Source: Arachnopeziza araneosa (lineage: Eukaryota; Ascomycota; Leotiomycetes; Helotiales; Arachnopezizaceae). From it: a stretch of DNA of 64,000 nucleotides. Made by a program: the position numbers and the translations under genes. The DNA lies in the NCBI GenBank assembly GCA_003988855.1, contig QYAI01000054.1, forward strand, positions 1-64,000, read 5' to 3'. A model generated the notes under the pieces. That model saw only the letters and a list, made by a program, of their open reading frames with translations, was not told where the DNA came from and made no database searches. Shown here in pieces: positions 1 through 10,141 of this stretch (position 1 is the first letter of the stretch; the number at the start of each line of letters is the position of its first letter).

Positions 1-65
1 GGGGGGTTGTTTGTCGGTGGCTGTGGGTCTGCGCAGGATTAGCAGGAGCGACTTAGGCTATCGGT

Positions 66-181
66 GTTGTTATTCTTGTTATTGTTGTTGTTGTTGTTGT
101 TGTTGTTATTATTATTATTATTGTTGTTATTATTATTATTGTTATTATTATTATTATTACTATGGTTATTGTTGTTATTAC
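66..181. repeat. (TTG/TTA)n microsatellite
   Basis: An interrupted trinucleotide tract of TTG and TTA units spans over 100 bp. It is read directly from the sequence. Confidence 0.95.
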
Positions 182-267
182 TCTCGTTCTTCTTATGATG
201 GTTGTTCTTGTTAGACGGGGTGACTGTCAGATCAGGCTTTGCTGACTTTATCATTAGCGAGCAGCGT

Positions 268-304
268 CAGCCAGCCAGCCCGCCAGCCAGCCAGCCAGCC
301 AGCC
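268..304. repeat. (CAGC)n tandem tract
   Basis: The tetranucleotide CAGC/CCAG is tandemly repeated about nine times with one interruption. Confidence 0.9.
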
Positions 305-831
305 CGACCACCAATAATCCCACGATATATCACAGTGCATCATCTCCTCCGCCGGCGTCATCATCTTCTGATATGAACATCGGGCTGTTAAGAGGCCCGT
401 CCCGCCTGACCAACCCTAAAATTGGAAATGGGCCCCGGCCAGGATTAGGCCCCAGGCCTCTCACTCCGCCCCTTCCCATGACGACGGGTCACATTTCCTG
501 TCCCTCGTTGTCGTCTTCGTAAAATCAGATCTGACGCTTGACGCTAAACCCTGACGATAATCACCAGCATCAACCCCGCAATTCTTCCCTTCTCACCACC
601 ACCACCACTACCACAACCCATCAAAACATCCCGCCGTCCTCATCGCCCATCACATCTCATCCCACCCCCATTCAGCTGCGCGCGCATCTTCCGGTGATCA
701 ATTAGGCATTACATTCCTTCGCGTCCACGTCGGATCTCCTCGTCTCCTTCCTCGCCGCCGCCGCCGCCGCCCACCTTTCTCCCTCCTGCAACACACCCGA
801 CCCAGCGATCATTTTCGCGTTGCCGAGAGCA

Positions 832-1644
832 ATGCCTCAAGTCTCACTCAGCCAGGACGATCTCAAGGTCTTGGATCAGGCGCGACAGCGACTCTCCCAG
901 CTGACTAACAACATCGCCTCCATCCGAGGAGATGTGCTTCAGAGCAATCCCATGCCACAATGGTCTGTTGCCGCGTCACCTTCCTTCCCCCTTGGCTGAC
1001 TGGCTGACTGGCTGACTGGCTGACTGACTGACTGACTGACTGACTTCCGACTCCACAGGCCCTCCCTTCAAGCTTCCGCTTCTATTCTTGCCAGCAACAT
1101 TCAGGCACTCACCGCACATCTCTCGAGACACTCGGAGCTGCTGAGCAAGACCGTCGCCTACCCATCGACAAATTATCCCGGTCGCACAGAAGAGGGAACG
1201 CTGGCAATGCTCCTGCGGAAGAAATTGGACCCGCCCGTCGAGACGTGGGTGGAGGAGGGCCGCTCAATGCCCACGGCGGGAACGGAGGAGGAAGATCTAC
1301 GAGAGTGGGCCAAGGACTGGATTGGTGCACGCGTCGCAAGATATGCGCTTGAGGAGGCAGGCGATGATTATACCGTAGCAGAGAGGGAGAAGGGCATCGA
1401 AAATGTCAACACAGGACTACTACGGAAGTTGGATGACGACGAGAGCGAGGAGGACGAGGAGGATGAAGACATGGACGGTTCAGGGATCGCAGTCACAAGT
1501 GCACGGAGAACGAGTCTGGGACCGGTCGAGTTTGGGATGGGCGAGGTCAAGAAAGATGTCAATGGCACAGCAAGAGGTTTCGACGACATGCTCCGCTTTG
1601 CAGCAAGCGGCGCGGGATTGGATCAGGGCCCAGGCCATCGTTGA
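832..1644 (+). CDS. MED8: Mediator complex subunit 8
   Basis: Predicted MED8, a head-module subunit of the nuclear Mediator that links transcription factors to RNA polymerase II. Two exons, 832-962 and 1059-1644, give 238 aa. The N-terminus begins MPQVSLSQDDLKVLDQARQR and continues as a predicted helical region (SLASNIQALT-like helices around residues 45-75), as in fungal MED8. A central segment around residues 95-130 carries the conserved RKKLDPPVETWVEEGR stretch. A strongly acidic Asp/Glu run follows near residue 180. The start is the first ATG of the frame, and the splice joins Q-W-P-S in frame. The 96-bp intron is unusual because its branch-site region is a microsatellite. Family assignment is by recognition of conserved segments, without a database search. 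Confidence 0.85.
995..1044 (+). repeat. CTGAC tandem array inside the MED8 intron
   Basis: Within intron 963-1058 the motif CTGAC occurs nine times, first as TGGCTGAC units and then as TGAC units. CTGAC matches the fungal branch-point consensus CTRAY. Confidence 0.9.
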
Positions 1645-4583
1645 CTTTTGATGCAGGGTGGCAAGCCATCACGTTTGGCGACTTGCAAGACAACACACAT
1701 CCATTGCACCGGATCAGGAACAAGATACTTTGATCGGATCCGATCGGCCAATTTCCCGCCCTTTGGGAGATGACTGCAGGCGAGAATGCATCTGGGTGCA
1801 TGAAGCCGAGTGCTCTCGTCTCTCGGGAGTGGACTGGCTCTCTGTCTCTCCCAACCAACAGTCCCCAGGATCGAATGGAGGTGGTGCCACGTTAGCCACC
1901 GTTGTGCGAGGTTGGTTTCCAGCCACCACGCTCCCTCTGAAAATCCCTCATTGTGGCGACTTTGGGGACCGAGAGACGTGAAGAGAATTTCCCGATGCAT
2001 TTGTGCGAGTTCAAGGGCTGATGGTGGCTGATGGCTGATGGCTAGCTTCACTTCACATAAACAACAATTATAAGAGCAGGGAAGCTTCTTTCTTTTGGCG
2101 AAAATGCAGTCTTTTGCTTTCTGATGGCCCGTCTCTCCATGCACCTTTTGTTATTGTTCCATGCTCATTCGCGCTTCCGTCCCTGCATCTGATCACTTTT
2201 CCGTTCGCCTCCTCCCCGGGCCCATTTCCGTTGCACGTGCCTTGCTTGCTGCTCTTTTACGCGTCGGGTCACCTGTTCGGGCCCAATCATCCCATGTCCA
2301 TGGCCCTGGTCTTATCTGGACCAGGAGCAGAGAGGTAGAAGTTGACGAGCGAGCGCTCCCTCTCTCTCCCTCTCTAACCTTATTTATTCTTCTCCCGACA
2401 TGTTGTCCCAACAGCATGTATCAAAGGGTCTCACCCTCACACCATCAACTCCCTCTCGCAAGTCATCTCGAGCCGCTGATACGCTGCGTACGCCGACCAT
2501 CTCCCCCACCGCTCAAATCCTCTCGGTGAGCATAGCCAAGTCCATTTCTCAGCGTCATCTCCGCGCATTATCAATCATTCAATCAGTCCTCGATCCTCGC
2601 ACTTCTGACCATTCATCATCCCGAGTACTCTCCGTCCTCTGAGCCAATCACTTTGGTGGCTGAAAACCCCCCATCATTGAAGCGATTCGGAAGTAGCGGT
2701 CTCTTCACAGTATCTCGATGCCGGTTCCCGACGGAAATACACCATCAGCTGACCAGGGAGTTACGGTGAAGTTGCAGCATCTCTTCCTAAACTTTATTGA
2801 CTCGTTCCTTGCTTTATTCCATGATCCGAGGGCGCGTCCTCTCGACATCCCGGTACATTTTTCCTGCATCAAGCATTCCCACCTAAACGGAATACTCCAT
2901 ATGCCTGTCATGCCATGCAAGTTCCAGTTCCCATCGCGGCAGAGGAGGACAATCGAGGAGAGATAATGACAAGAATGTTACTTGGATCTCATCATCACTC
3001 AGGCCAACACGTGCCCATCAATGGGGAAAAACCACGCCATTTTTCTGCTTCACCCCTCATGTTTACTTTTCTTGATTTCCGTTGACCGTCTCCGCTGGAA
3101 AGTTTGGGGGCACGATACCAATTCACGATCGACCTTTGAGCCGAAGCTAGACACTCTGCTTCCTCTCTTCTCCTTCTCCGTCCCAAGTGTAGCTCCCACA
3201 GCCGAGTGATCAATGCCATTGAATCAAACCACACGCAACGGGACCCCGAATGAGTCCCATGATCACCAGTCCCGGAGCTCCTTGGATGGCTAGCCTCCCT
3301 CGTTGCATCTCACGCTGTGTGATGAGATGTCGCTCCTCACGTAAGTTGTGCGTCCTCCAGGTCCGTTCTCGGAGAAGAGAAGACGCTCTGCTGGTGATGC
3401 CAAGCGCCCTCGACACGAAATCTACGACAGAGTCAAGGGAATCCCTCGGCAGATGATGCACACTGGGCTGGAGTGCCTGAGCGGCATCTGCGGTTGAGGG
3501 ATATGGCATGGTCATGGAAACCCGGATCGGGTTAATGGAGCTTTTGGGCGAGGATCGACAGGATTTGGATGAGATGGCGAGATTTTTCTTGCGAGGCGGA
3601 AGCGGTCTGTTGGTTGCAGAGCGTGGGATATACTCTTTGCTCCAGGAAGTCTATTCCGACTTCCTTCCCTCCAATCCATCCCCCCTTCAGCAGTGAGTGT
3701 TGTTTTCACAGGCTGCTTCCCAATCCAGACTCTCCCTCGGCCTTCTCTTGTTTACTTCACCCTCTCAAATCAATGGGAGACATCTAGGCAGGAGTCACGA
3801 GACGCACAGTTCCCAAAAAAAAAATACCTAGCTCAGAGCAGCTACAGGCGGAGTATATTAAGATCCTCATGGAGGTATTGCGAGGCTACAGCTTGATTCT
3901 AACAGCCAACGTGCTCTCCACCTTAAGACTGTCTAAACATTAGTCGACCTGAGGATAACCAGAACAGGACTCCCAACCAACCGGTCAGGCTTTTCCATAG
4001 CCGTCTCTATCCTATCCCGACGTCGCACACGGTGCGTCCGCGCATCAAATGCTTGTCTGTATCAGCCCTGCAGGCGATTGGATCCCGGCAGATGGACACA
4101 GGACGACGAATCCGCACCCAGCGCCGGGAAGGGGGCCACCAACGCGGATCGTTCGTTCGTTCGTTACTCCATCCATCACTCCCATTCCAGACGCACGTGG
4201 CGCCGCACCGCACCGCACACCCAGTCCCGACACGTCCCCCACGCCGTTGTCGTCGCCGTCGTTCGTATTTGTGTGTGGGGGCCCGGCGGAGAGGAGATGG
4301 GGCGGACGCACACGCATGCACGCACGCACGCACGCACGGCTTTGGCGCCCAGGCAGAGGCGACGGAGGCTCGAGAGCGGGAGGGCACCGCGGGGCGTCTT
4401 CCTCGTTTGATCTGCCGCCGGATACGAGCACCGCGTGGGTGGGTCCCCGGGTGTTTGGAGCGTTGGGCTCGGGATTGGGTTCCAGACGTCGCGCTGCTTA
4501 TCTGCGTCGCCGTCTGTGGGCCGGCTTGCGGCAATGCGGGAGATGGCCTGGTCGCTTTGGTCGCTTGGGTCGCCTGGTCTGAC

Positions 4584-4616
4584 TGAGGTTGAGGTTGAGG
4601 TTGAGGTTGAGGTTGG
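4584..4616 (+). repeat. (GAGGTT)n hexanucleotide repeat
   Basis: Five tandem copies of TGAGGT/GAGGTT are visible directly. Confidence 0.9.
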
Positions 4617-4822
4617 GTAGCTGGAAGATGTGGAGGCGTGGATGGAGAGGTGGATATGATTATTGCAGCAAGATGGACAGTGGTATGTTTGATAGCAGAG
4701 AAGGCTGGATCCTTTGATACTTTGATACTCTGATGATAGGTCAGTTTAAGGTTATCAGAATTAGGCCGTCTGTATCCAAGAGCATGGTATAGCAGTGGCG
4801 TGCGTTTGCGGCATATAGATAT

Positions 4823-5004
4823 GTCATGTACGAAAAAGGTCATAATAATTTTCATATCGGGCACATTAATGGCGTTCGCTGCGCGTTGGGTGCATCACGT
4901 AAGAACAGGGTGGTGGTGATATTCATATCTGGTGTACTAATGGCGTTCGCCGCGTGCTGGGTGCGTCATGTAAGAACAGGGTCATGATAATATTGATATT
5001 GGTG
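4823..5004 (+). repeat. 71-bp imperfect tandem repeat, about 2.6 copies
   Basis: Copy 1 is 4823-4893, copy 2 is 4894-4964 and a partial copy 3 is 4965-5004. Each starts with a variant of GTCATGTAAGAACAGGGTCA. Copies 1 and 2 share the core AATGGCGTTCGC followed by a GTGCTGGGTGC-like end. The unit is exactly 71 bp twice. No coding potential is evident. Confidence 0.85.
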
Positions 5005-5145
5005 GCCGATGCTAATTCTGTCCTCATGCTTGAGAGGTAGACAATGACCTAATTCCTCCAGGTTGCCCACAGCCTGATCCAATCCCGAGCCAAAGAAGCC
5101 ATCAGAGTGCCGCCCGAGCAACGCAAAATAAATTATCCAATGCGA

Positions 5146-8100
5146 TCAGTTCGTCAACACGAGCTCGCCAGCCGCAGCCTCCAGACCATCCAGATCCATT
5201 AAGGCCTCTCCCTCCAACCAAGCCCTCGCCTTCTCCACAACCAGAGCCCAAACGTCCTCTTCATCCTTGCATTTCTCCTCCAAATATCTAACCACTAGGA
5301 GTGTGATCCACACATCCTTCGCCGCGCCCTGCGGGGCTGCAGGAATGGGGAAGGGGAGAACGGAAGCGCCATCTTTCTGCACCGTCAACCAGGCACCAAA
5401 GAAATCCTGGAGCAAGATGAGAGCGTAGACTCTGTCGGCGGTAGATGCGGTGGCCCAATTCTTGGTGCTGGTGACTGCGGGTGTGATTGTGGATGAGGAT
5501 GAGCTCTCGCGATCGGAATCAAAGATAGAGCGCGAGCGGGAGCCTCCACGAGCACCTACGCTAGAAGATTTCGAGCTCAGCGCAGCTAGGTTTTGGTTTT
5601 GGCTACTGAGGTTGCCGAAGAGTCCTCCAGTCGCTGAGGCTGCGCCATCTGCGAGTGGCTGTGGCGCTCCGAAGAGACTTCCACTGGGGGCCGATTGTTG
5701 TTGTGAAGGAGCCATTCCAAAGAGCCCTCTAGAGGCTGGCTGTATAGAATCACCCAAAGGAATCAATCCAAAAGGATTTCCAGAGGCTGGCTGTTGTCGT
5801 GGAGAAGCTGCTCCAAAGAGCCGTCCAGAGGCTGGCTGTTGTTGTTGCTGTGGAGAAGCTGCTCCAAAGAGTCCTCCAGGAGCTGCAAATTGCATAGGCA
5901 GAGCCCGAGCCGCGAAACTTCCGCCTGAAGGAGGCGGAGGAGGAGCGGCTGCAGCACCACCGAACATGTTACCGAGACCCATGCCATATGCCGGTACAGA
6001 AGAACTAGAAGATCCGAAACCTTCGCTGGGTGGCGCGGCAAATCCGGTTACTTGTGGCTGAAAAGCACCCACTGGAGCTCCAAAGGGATTACCACCAACC
6101 CCGGATCCTCCAAAGGCATTACCGCGAGGCATAGGGGATGCGATACTTGATGAGAGTCTTGAAGATCCAAATAAACTGCTGACGAATCCATTTTGAGAAG
6201 CTCGGGGATCTGGGGGTAGTCCGCTAGAGTTTCTCGACTGTCGGTGCAAGACCTGGGGAGCAGGAGCGGGAGCGGCAGCGGGAGCGGCAAAGGAGGTGGC
6301 CTGGAACTGATCTTCTGTGTCAAGGAACGAGTCAAAGTCGAAATCATACAGCACGTCGCTAGTACCGATGTCTCTATCCTCGCTGCTAAAATCCATCTCG
6401 GCACGAGTTCCCTCAAGGTATGGAGTGGGCAATGCACGCTTCTTCTCTTCGATTTCCTTGTCATTACCCGAGACAGCAACAAACGAGCACCATTTCCCAG
6501 CAACTTGGAACTTCTCTCCCAAGCGAACAGCTTCCTGTTTGACCAGATCATCAAAACAACTCGGGTATTTATTCTTAATCAAGGTTCCTTGTTGGCTCTT
6601 AGCATCAAAGATCCATCCACGCCCTTCCTCGAGGTCCTGCACGGCTTTCTTGGCAGCGAGCTGATGAATTGTTTCTGCTGGCTGAGGGAGGACCTCGACA
6701 GGAATTTCGACGGCGAGAGGTCCATGGCTTGAGGTAGCGCGTAATATCACGGCGGTGGGGTTACGTTGAACGGTATCCGGAGACATGAGAAGGTAAACTG
6801 TTGTGCGAGAGAAGGCGAACAGAGATGGGATTTTGTGTGGTGCTTGAAGGAGTTTTGGCGAAGGGATCTTGGGTAAAGGTGCAGTTAGATTCTTGACATT
6901 TTCCTTTTCGGGATCAACGCTGGTGTCGAAGAGTGAGATAGTGGCCTTCGGAGAGCTAGATTTCTTGGGTTCATCATCGTTTGAAAGTAGAACTTTCATG
7001 CCTTCCGTGACCTTGTCGACAAGTTCGAAGTCGTCATCTTCCTTCTCATACTTTACTTCCAGAGTGTAGTCGGTGATGTGTGGAGATAATGCGCCGCGAA
7101 GCATACGGACAACGGCACTGTCAAGTCGCTCTCCTAGCTGAATAGCTTGAGCGAACCCATTTCCAGCTCTGGCAACTCCCTCAATCAAAGCATGTGACAC
7201 ACCATTGCCAATGCCTAATGGAAAGACACGTATGTTGCCTTTACTCTTCTCAACTTGCTCGTTAAGATAAGTGAATAGCTCCTCCTGTCGCCAAATGTCT
7301 CCGTCTGTAAGCAGCATGATCTCAAGTGGGATGTCGGTGAATCGTCGCTCAATCGTAGCTTTGATAGCTGCAAAAGTCTCGGTCCCTCCCATGTCTGCTG
7401 CAAAGGATTTCAGATGATTTGTGGCCTCATTCAGGGTTTCTTGGCTGTAACTCTTGCTCTTTGGCCACAAGAAGCGATGTGACGAGCCAAATGAACAGAT
7501 ATTGAACTTCACGCCAGCGGGCATAGATTTGATGAAAACGTTCATCGCTGAGACTAGTGACTCAATATTTCCCGCCATACTCCCGCTTCGATCGGCAACA
7601 AAAACAATTTCAGGTCTGGAAGGTGGTAGACTGAATTTTGGTACGAGTGTGGCCATGAGAGCGCGATGGTTGGGAATGGTTGGGTGGGTTTCGAGAAGCG
7701 CCTTGGGGATGCCAACATCTTTTGACTGTACAATCAAAACAAAGTCCTGATCTAGTGTAGCACTTCCAATAGATAATGTTACAGATGCCTTGCTCATAGT
7801 TGGATCTGCGTTTGAAGCAGTTGAGACCGCCCCCATAGACACCGCAATTGGATGTGACGGTGATTGAACTCCCTTGATAAATGAACCTTCAGGCATATTG
7901 ACATCAACCACAATTTTGATCCCATCACTCCCGTTTGCTGCGCTGGAGAAGATAGAGGATGCTGTGCTGGGACCTGCTCCGTAACGGGGAGCGATCTTGG
8001 TGGGGATTGTGAATCGGATTCCATCCGTATCGTGATGCTTTAACTCTCCGATGTAATTAATTTCTACAACGACGCTCCCATCAGCTGGAATGTTTCCGAG

Positions 8101-8475
8101 CTTTGTACTGAAGACGTCTGATGCTTCCGCTGCCTGTTCCAAGAGACCAGCGGTCTCGCCACGCGCCACAGCTTGGTCAAAAACCTCCTTGGCTTTGGCT
8201 TTCTCCTTGATGAGGCCATGGAGGACCTTGTCACCTATCCTGCAGGTAAAACTTACGACACTAACTCCGTCGAAGAGGGGAAATGTGTATGTGCATTGTG
8301 AGATGGCTTCAACTTGGGATGGGTTTGTGAAAGTCTGCTTGAGAACTGTTCTTGATGTTGTTGAGAGAATGGTGCTGTGTACCTCGCTGTTGACAAGAGG
8401 TAGATAGTGCCTTTGCATCCGAGAGTAGTAATCTGTCGATACCACATGGTAATAGCAACCGCAAAAGACATTCAT
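5146..8475 (-). CDS. VIT and von Willebrand A domain protein with FG repeats
   Basis: Single-exon protein of 1109 aa. Residues about 10-150 form a VIT domain (STILSTTSRTVLKQTF, then EKAKAKEVFDQAVARGETA). Residues about 288-460 form a vWA domain whose metal-binding MIDAS motif DRSGSM is at 295-300, with a second MIDAS block LLTDGD. A vWA-interdomain-like region follows. Residues roughly 770-990 are a low-complexity Gly/Pro/Gln stretch with many GLFG, NPFG and SLFG motifs, like FG nucleoporins. A folded C-terminal segment (DRVYALILLQDFFGAWLT) closes the protein. VIT plus vWA is the architecture of inter-alpha-trypsin inhibitor heavy chains and PARP4, and fungal members are mostly uncharacterised. 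There is no signal peptide, so it is probably intracellular. The start is the first ATG, followed by a conserved-looking FCGCYY start. Confidence 0.85.
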   Translation of the reverse strand: MNVFCGCYYHVVSTDYYSRMQRHYLPLVNSEVHSTILSTTSRTVLKQTFTNPSQVEAISQCTYTFPLFDGVSVVSFTCRIGDKVLHGLIKEKAKAKEVFDQAVARGETAGLLEQAAEASDVFSTKLGNIPADGSVVVEINYIGELKHHDTDGIRFTIPTKIAPRYGAGPSTASSIFSSAANGSDGIKIVVDVNMPEGSFIKGVQSPSHPIAVSMGAVSTASNADPTMSKASVTLSIGSATLDQDFVLIVQSKDVGIPKALLETHPTIPNHRALMATLVPKFSLPPSRPEIVFVADRSGSMAGNIESLVSAMNVFIKSMPAGVKFNICSFGSSHRFLWPKSKSYSQETLNEATNHLKSFAADMGGTETFAAIKATIERRFTDIPLEIMLLTDGDIWRQEELFTYLNEQVEKSKGNIRVFPLGIGNGVSHALIEGVARAGNGFAQAIQLGERLDSAVVRMLRGALSPHITDYTLEVKYEKEDDDFELVDKVTEGMKVLLSNDDEPKKSSSPKATISLFDTSVDPEKENVKNLTAPLPKIPSPKLLQAPHKIPSLFAFSRTTVYLLMSPDTVQRNPTAVILRATSSHGPLAVEIPVEVLPQPAETIHQLAAKKAVQDLEEGRGWIFDAKSQQGTLIKNKYPSCFDDLVKQEAVRLGEKFQVAGKWCSFVAVSGNDKEIEEKKRALPTPYLEGTRAEMDFSSEDRDIGTSDVLYDFDFDSFLDTEDQFQATSFAAPAAAPAPAPQVLHRQSRNSSGLPPDPRASQNGFVSSLFGSSRLSSSIASPMPRGNAFGGSGVGGNPFGAPVGAFQPQVTGFAAPPSEGFGSSSSSVPAYGMGLGNMFGGAAAAPPPPPSGGSFAARALPMQFAAPGGLFGAASPQQQQQPASGRLFGAASPRQQPASGNPFGLIPLGDSIQPASRGLFGMAPSQQQSAPSGSLFGAPQPLADGAASATGGLFGNLSSQNQNLAALSSKSSSVGARGGSRSRSIFDSDRESSSSSTITPAVTSTKNWATASTADRVYALILLQDFFGAWLTVQKDGASVLPFPIPAAPQGAAKDVWITLLVVRYLEEKCKDEEDVWALVVEKARAWLEGEALMDLDGLEAAAGELVLTN

Positions 8476-9073
8476 GGTGGCGAGGTGAGATGGTGAGATG
8501 TGACTTGATCTGATGCGTGTAGGATCAAGTTGTTGGCTAAGAACTGATGTTGATCCAGATGAATAGATTATCTAGACGAGAAGGACAATATTTGATGTGT
8601 AGAAGTCAAGATGATTTGGATTGTTTACTAGGTGGATGGTGAGGAGAGCTTTATACCCCTCGACTCAGCTAAGCGAAAAGGCGGCAGGATGCCTAACCGC
8701 AAGGCAGACTTTGTATGACTGCTTTGCCGTTTCACACCCCACAAAGAATTGCGCTCTCTTGGTCTTTGCGGCCCAGATATTTCTGCATGCGATCCATTAG
8801 GCACGAAACCTTATATTTTCCATGTTTAACTTTCCAACTCGGGTAGTCACGTGTTCATCGCTGGTAGAAATGTATATCTTGGTACCCAGTTTGAATGATC
8901 CAGTCTGTCCCGCTACAGCAAATGTTGTATTATTCAATTATTGAGAGAGATATCCTTCTAGTGGAAAGCAGAATACTTTGTCGCTTGGAAACAGTGGTTT
9001 GGAGTGAAGTGAGGCACCACGTCAACAATCTTGGCTAGATGGAGGGTTCGGTGAAAGACGCGTCACATAGCTA
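8476..9073. other. Promoter region of the VIT/vWA gene up to the transposon
   Basis: No gene is seen. It contains the 5' region of the minus-strand VIT/vWA gene and ends at the TA target site of the Tc1/mariner element. Confidence 0.5.
8649..8655 (-). promoter_or_regulatory. TATA-like box upstream of the VIT/vWA gene
   Basis: TATAAAG on the minus strand lies about 174 bp upstream of the ATG at 8475. The assignment rests on motif and spacing only. Confidence 0.35.
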
Positions 9074-9160
9074 CAGTAGGGTGCAACAAGTGAAGGAACC
9101 CCCCTCCCTGGCAGCCAAGGCGCACTAGCCCAAAATAGCATTGCTTGACACCGCTGCTTT
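9074..9160 (+). repeat. Left terminal inverted repeat
   Basis: This pairs with 10061-10141. The shared inner block includes GGCAGCCAAGGCGCACTAGC and CAAAATAGCATTGCT. The left copy has a few extra bases in its C-rich tract. Confidence 0.92.
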
Positions 9161-9222
9161 TTTAATGATCCCTACTAAGAACAACACGCGTTTTGAAGCT
9201 ATTTGCAATGCTATGAAAAAAA

Positions 9223-10050
9223 AACCTCTCCTTAACTAAGAGCTTGTATTTGCGAGACCTCTTCCGCGAAGTTAACGATGATTGCAAGAAACGAACTCTT
9301 CAAAAGCTTTTGCGCGAGATGAACAAGAAGAAGTAGATACAGAAGAAACGCTCGCATCTTACGCTTGATCACGCAGAAGCACGACTTCAATAGGCTATTA
9401 GACATCAAGCATATACTGTCAACGATTGGACGAAAGTCTCGTGGTCTGACGAGTGTACGGTAGAAAGAGGAAAAGGTGTTAAGCCTGTGTAGACGTTTGT
9501 ACGCCCTCGAGATCAAATACATCAACAAGACATACAACCTGTACTTTGTTCTAGAAAAGAAGTTAAGAAGATGCTTTAGGCTGCTTTTAGACATAGTAGA
9601 TGAACAGGTTTAGTTCCTCTTAATGGAGATCCGTTAGCTCCTCGTAAAGGAGTAACTTCGTAGGTAATTCGAGCGTTATATCAAGCGTTTTTGCCAGAGA
9701 TTATAGTTGAAGGAAGAGAATTTATGCATGACGGCGCAGGACTACATAGAAGCCGAATTGTTACTGATATTCTACGAGAAATGAGGATTCGAGTAATAAG
9801 TTAGTTTTCTTTTTCTCCGGATTTAAATCTAATTGAAAACTTGTAGGCTTTAATGAAAGTAGAGTTGTATAGACTACATCCTGAGTTAGAGCATGCTCCT
9901 GATACAGACGAGACGCTAGACGCGTTAATTTTAGGAGCTCAAGAAGCGTGGCAGAATATTGACCATAGGATTTTGTATAGATGAGCTACAACTATGAGCG
10001 ATAGAGTAGAAGCCGTGATTGAGGCTAAAGGGTAGTATACAAAATATTAG
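9223..10050 (+). pseudogene. Tc1/mariner (DD34E) transposase, inactivated
   Basis: One reading frame keeps transposase similarity throughout. The first catalytic Asp is in the VSWSDECTV segment, the second in FMHDGAGLHRSR, and Glu in FSPDLNLIENL, with exactly 34 residues between the second Asp and the Glu. At least ten in-frame stops interrupt it. Most are TAG where a Tc1 protein would have Trp (for example just before FSFSPDL and just after LIENL), and two are TGA where Arg (CGA) or Trp is likely. TGG to TAG equals CpA to TpA on the other strand, the preferred RIP change. The N-terminal DNA-binding part is mostly missing. The minus-strand 120-codon frame across it is a shadow. Confidence 0.9.
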
Positions 10051-10060
10051 AAGTTATATC

Positions 10061-10141
10061 AAAGCAGCGGTGTTAGCAATGCTATTTTGGGCTAGTGCGC
10101 CTTGGCTGCCAGGGGGGTCCTTCACTTGTTGCACCCTACCG
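10061..10141 (-). repeat. Right terminal inverted repeat
   Basis: Reverse complement of the left end, with a shorter C-rich tract and one internal base difference cluster. It ends next to the TA at 10142-10143. Confidence 0.92.

Larger units (their letters stand above)
1..831. other. Upstream region of MED8
   Basis: Non-coding 5' region of MED8 as far as I can see. It is rich in simple repeats, which are listed separately, and has a CT-rich stretch with a short CCG run just before the start codon. Short open frames on both strands here are only translated repeats such as poly-Asn or poly-Cys/Tyr. Confidence 0.6.
1645..5145. other. 3.5 kb gene-poor region
   Basis: I see no convincing gene. 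Open frames of 60-285 codons occur on both strands, but they overlap one another and are low in complexity, especially in the GC-rich part at about 4.03-4.6 kb. Simple repeats include CGTT units near 4150 and ACGC units near 4320. A 101-codon minus frame at 3210-3515 starting with ATG is the best short candidate, but it has no recognisable feature. Confidence 0.5.
9074..10141. mobile_element. Tc1/mariner DNA transposon relic, RIP-mutated
   Basis: A 1068-bp element is flanked by TA on both sides (9072-9073 and 10142-10143), the target duplication typical of Tc1/mariner. The left end starts CAGTAGGGTGCAACAAGTGA and the right end read on the minus strand starts CGGTAGGGTGCAACAAGTGA. The inverted repeats extend for about 80 bp with small indels. 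Inside, on the plus strand, is a dead DD34E transposase. It appears shortened at its N-terminal side, since the recognisable frame begins only about 60 bp after the left inverted repeat and covers about 275 codons against roughly 340 for the family. It therefore cannot move itself. Confidence 0.92.

Noticed and set aside
39..254. 71-codon minus frame rich in Asn and the plus-strand Cys/Tyr frame
   Set aside because: Pure translation of the TTG/TTA microsatellite; no independent coding signal.
3210..3515. 101-codon minus frame starting MTMPYPSTADAAQAL
   Set aside because: It has an ATG and a reasonable N-terminus, but no domain and no clear downstream exon; could be a short gene or chance.
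4007..4864. 285-codon minus frame and overlapping 184- and 177-codon plus frames
   Set aside because: GC-rich, repeat-laden stretch where several frames on both strands are open by composition; low-complexity proteins without domains.
9232..9594. 120-codon minus frame inside the transposon
   Set aside because: Antisense of the transposase relic; the plus frame carries the DD34E motifs.
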